From Trochalopteron elliotii (Eukaryota > Chordata > Aves > Passeriformes > Leiothrichidae): DNA of 64,000 nt. The stretch is taken from positions 1,391,636 through 1,455,635 of the forward strand of contig JANPWX010000030.1 in NCBI GenBank assembly GCA_024734555.1, written 5' to 3'. Positions 61,400 through 64,000 of this stretch are shown piece after piece (positions within the stretch are counted from its first letter, which is position 1; each line of letters starts with the position of its first letter). The notes beneath the pieces are model-generated. The model was not told where the DNA came from. It worked only from the letters and a program-made list of their open reading frames with translations, and made no database searches. The position numbers and the translations under genes were made by a program.

Positions 61400-64000
61400 C
61401 TAAAGGTTGAACAAGAATACATTTAAAACCTCAGGGATGATGAAATGCACAGGAAGAGTGTTGCATATTAGATTCTGTCCTTACAGCAGATGCCATTGTG
61501 CTAATAGAAGCTAAGATTCAGTGGGGAAAAAATAAAATACTTTAATCTTGCAGCAACTTCCTGGCAGGTTTGAAAATTTATCCTTGATTTGTCTTTGTGT
61601 TTTTCACAAAAAGTACAACAGACCAAGACAGTGGTGTTCTTATTGATTTTTCTTACTGTTTGACAGAAGTGCTGAGTTTCAGTAGCTTTTTGCATACACC
61701 TTCAATTAATCATTCAGATAGATGGTGTCCAGCTGAATGTAACCTTACATCACTACATTTGTTCACTGCTTCCTGCCATGTGACAATATTTATCTGATTT
61801 GCAGTAAAAGCAGTAAAAACAGGCATAGACCTCAGTGACAATGAAGAGAATCCTGAAAAAGATTAACTGCTGTATATGCAGTACTGTTAAACGACATAAC
61901 AAGCATCCAGCTCTATTTCATTAGCATTTCTATTCAAACCATATTTATTAGCTGCTTCTCTTAGCAACTGTGTGAGTTACTGTCTCCAAGCAATTTGCTC
62001 TGTGTTATACCATCTTGTTACTTATTACAGATGCTTCCTTACAGCATTACCATTAAAAAGACAAAGTTTGCAGTATAGCTCTAACACCAGTTAGATCTAA
62101 ATGTGCTCATCTGTCTCATCAATGTGGATGATATTAAGGAGTAAGGAGCTGATTTGATCTGACAGGAAACAGTTTTGACATGTATAGTTATGGTGGAAGG
62201 CCATAACATGGCCTGTGGTGGAAGGAAAAATCCTTTAAATCCTCTCTTCTGTCACAATCCACAAAATACTTCTAGCTCAGTCAAGGTGACAGTGGGCACA
62301 TGTGCCTTGCCAGCTCCTGCAAGGCGGTAAGAATTTTGGCCAAGATGGTCAGGAGGATTTTAAAAATCATTTTAAAAAGCTAATATGCCAAAAAAGGTCA
62401 AACTGAGTTAGCCAATTGTTGTCTTGGACCTCTGAATCTTAAAATATTATTCTGAATTCCTGTTCTGTCAGGTAATCCTTCCTCTGCTGAATTACATTTC
62501 AACAACTTTTCAGTAAAATGTGAGTCTTCTACCAACTCATGCAGATATTACAAGTGTACAACGATTATTTGTATTTTAATGTGCTTATTAGATAGGTATG
62601 TCAGCTTATACCTAAGACTAATGTCTTACTAGGCCAACCATTAGCATGCAGACACTTGATGAATCTGTGCTGCCCAGACACCTTTTGGGCAGGGGGAGGA
62701 ATATCAGCTTTTAAACAAGGTTCTTGTTGAGTTCTAGCTTTCAGTTATCTGCTTTCTTTTCTTAATATTTTATGTTGTTTCACACTGATATTTTTCTCTT
62801 TATTCCCTGAGCTATTAACTAGAATCCCCTCAAAAATTTCACCTCCATCTTTTAATTTTTTCTTTTCCCATCATGCACATCTTCAGTATAAGAATTCTAC
62901 CACAGCTCAGCAGTAACTTTTACAGTAAAACCAAGCCAAGGTCATACAGTTGTGTTCCACAGAACGGAGCCTTTGTCTGCAAATAGCTCTACCCATGGAG
63001 TGTGGGTTCAAGCAGGTAAATATTTATAACCATGGGGCTTTTTCTGATCATGGGGAGGGACTGTTGCTTAAAAACACTTTACTCACATTTTAGTCACTAT
63101 GTCTGTATCTCCCTGAATCATTTGATAGCTTCAGTTTCCCAGAGGAGCACTGAATATTTCAAGAGCAAGGTAATGTAATCCTTACTTGTATCTAAAGAGA
63201 TCCATTTCAGCACTGGGATTTTCAAAGGAGACCAGGCAGAAATTAGAGACCTAATTAACTTGTTTTCAACATCTAGCTTGTTTTTGAAATTCCATTCAGA
63301 TTTTTCAGCTATGGCAAATCAAAATAAATACATAAAATGATTATAAAATTCCGAAGTACCTAAGGCTGCAGAAAGTCTTTGAAATTCTTTGATATATTTT
63401 CTCACCTTTCAGAAAACTCACTTACTAACAACCTCTATATTCAAAACTATCTTGGGCAGTTTTGTGTCCTATGTTTTCTTATTAGAAGGCTATGTTCCAG
63501 AACCTGACTGCTCTAAGAGTTGGGACATTTCTTTTAATTTCCTGCTAAGTTTATTTCCAGCTGTTCACATCCATTTGTTCCTGTGACAACACTGGTGTTT
63601 CACTTAAATGGTTCTCTTCTCTCCTGATGTTTATCCTGCTGATGTATTTATAGACTTCCTTCTCAGCCTTTGTTTCACAAAGCTAAACAAACACAGCTTT
63701 TCTGACCTCCTGCTAAATATGCAACCTAGTCTTCATACCATCCAAATATTGCTTCTCTACATAAAACTTTTAGCTTCATAGTAAAATAAAAACCAAATCA
63801 AGAGACAACTTTCAGAGGTGAAAAATATAATTAATCTGTATTTTTTTCAGAAGTAGTGCAATAAAAGGTAAAAAAGAAGTAACAGTAAAAAGTAATATTT
63901 CAGATGAATGGTAAGATAAAGGTGGAAACATATTGGTCCCACATAGAAACTAATGTTAAGACTAAACTATACTTAACTTAAACTTATACTTTACTTAAAA
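61400..64000. other. AT-rich non-coding sequence, no gene seen
   Basis: No exon, RNA gene or transposon recognised. Weak AG...GTAA pairs occur on the plus strand near 62277-62324, 62981-63014 and 63139-63168, none with a persuasive acceptor tract. Open frames are under 70 codons. Confidence 0.55.

Noticed and set aside
1..64000. CRISPR arrays, bacterial operons, rRNA or tRNA genes
   Set aside because: None seen. There are no regularly spaced repeats, ribosome-binding-site-led gene runs or cloverleaf-like sequences; the sequence is that of a vertebrate genome.

Overview
The window reads as a gene-poor stretch of a vertebrate nuclear genome, most likely a bird. The base composition is AT-rich, every frame is densely interrupted, and there are no operon-like arrays, rRNA genes or convincing tRNA genes. 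The lineage call rests on three decayed CR1 LINE fragments (30.7, 37.2 and 58.1 kb) with the familiar sauropsid CR1 3' region, and on several short long-terminal-repeat (LTR)-like pieces typical of bird endogenous retroviruses. CR1 alone would also fit other reptiles, so 'bird' is an inference. The very low repeat density agrees with a bird intergenic region or a very large intron.

No complete protein-coding gene can be supported. The longest ATG-initiated open frames are 132-133 codons (43658-44056 and 51862-52263). In sequence this AT-rich, about one run of that length is expected by chance over six frames, and neither contains a recognisable domain. What can be offered is a small set of exon-like intervals with a good splice acceptor, an open frame or plausible length, and a good donor: 17417-17525 (+), 29369-29399 (+), 43147-43189 (-), 44443-44508 (-) and 61354-61399 (-). 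The last would encode a signal-peptide-like N terminus. None could be matched to a named gene, and any of them may be chance.

Layout: 1-13.4 kb is AT-rich and mostly featureless. LTR-like sequences sit at about 13.37-13.54 kb (CCAAT, TATA and AATAAA on +) and 14.03-14.19 kb (+). The best exon candidate is at 17.4 kb, followed by a moderately GC-rich stretch with two perfect palindromes. An unusually GC-rich block of unknown origin lies at 19.35-19.74 kb. From 19.7 to 29.3 kb nothing but low-complexity tracts was seen. A GC-rich block with a 14-bp perfect palindrome and a minus-strand AATAAA lies at 29.74-29.97 kb. CR1 fragments (both minus) are at 30.7 and 37.2 kb, with a long A tract between them at 32.7 kb. 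Minus-strand exon candidates are at 43.1 and 44.4 kb. A solo LTR in antisense orientation with a near-perfect 6-bp target duplication is at 50.92-51.41 kb. A plus-strand CR1 fragment is at 58.1 kb, an antisense LTR with possible flanking internal sequence at 59.17-60.2 kb, and the signal-peptide-like exon candidate at 61.4 kb.

Nothing here looks like a novel multi-gene system. The items most worth checking are the exon candidates, the LTR boundaries and the two anonymous GC-rich blocks.
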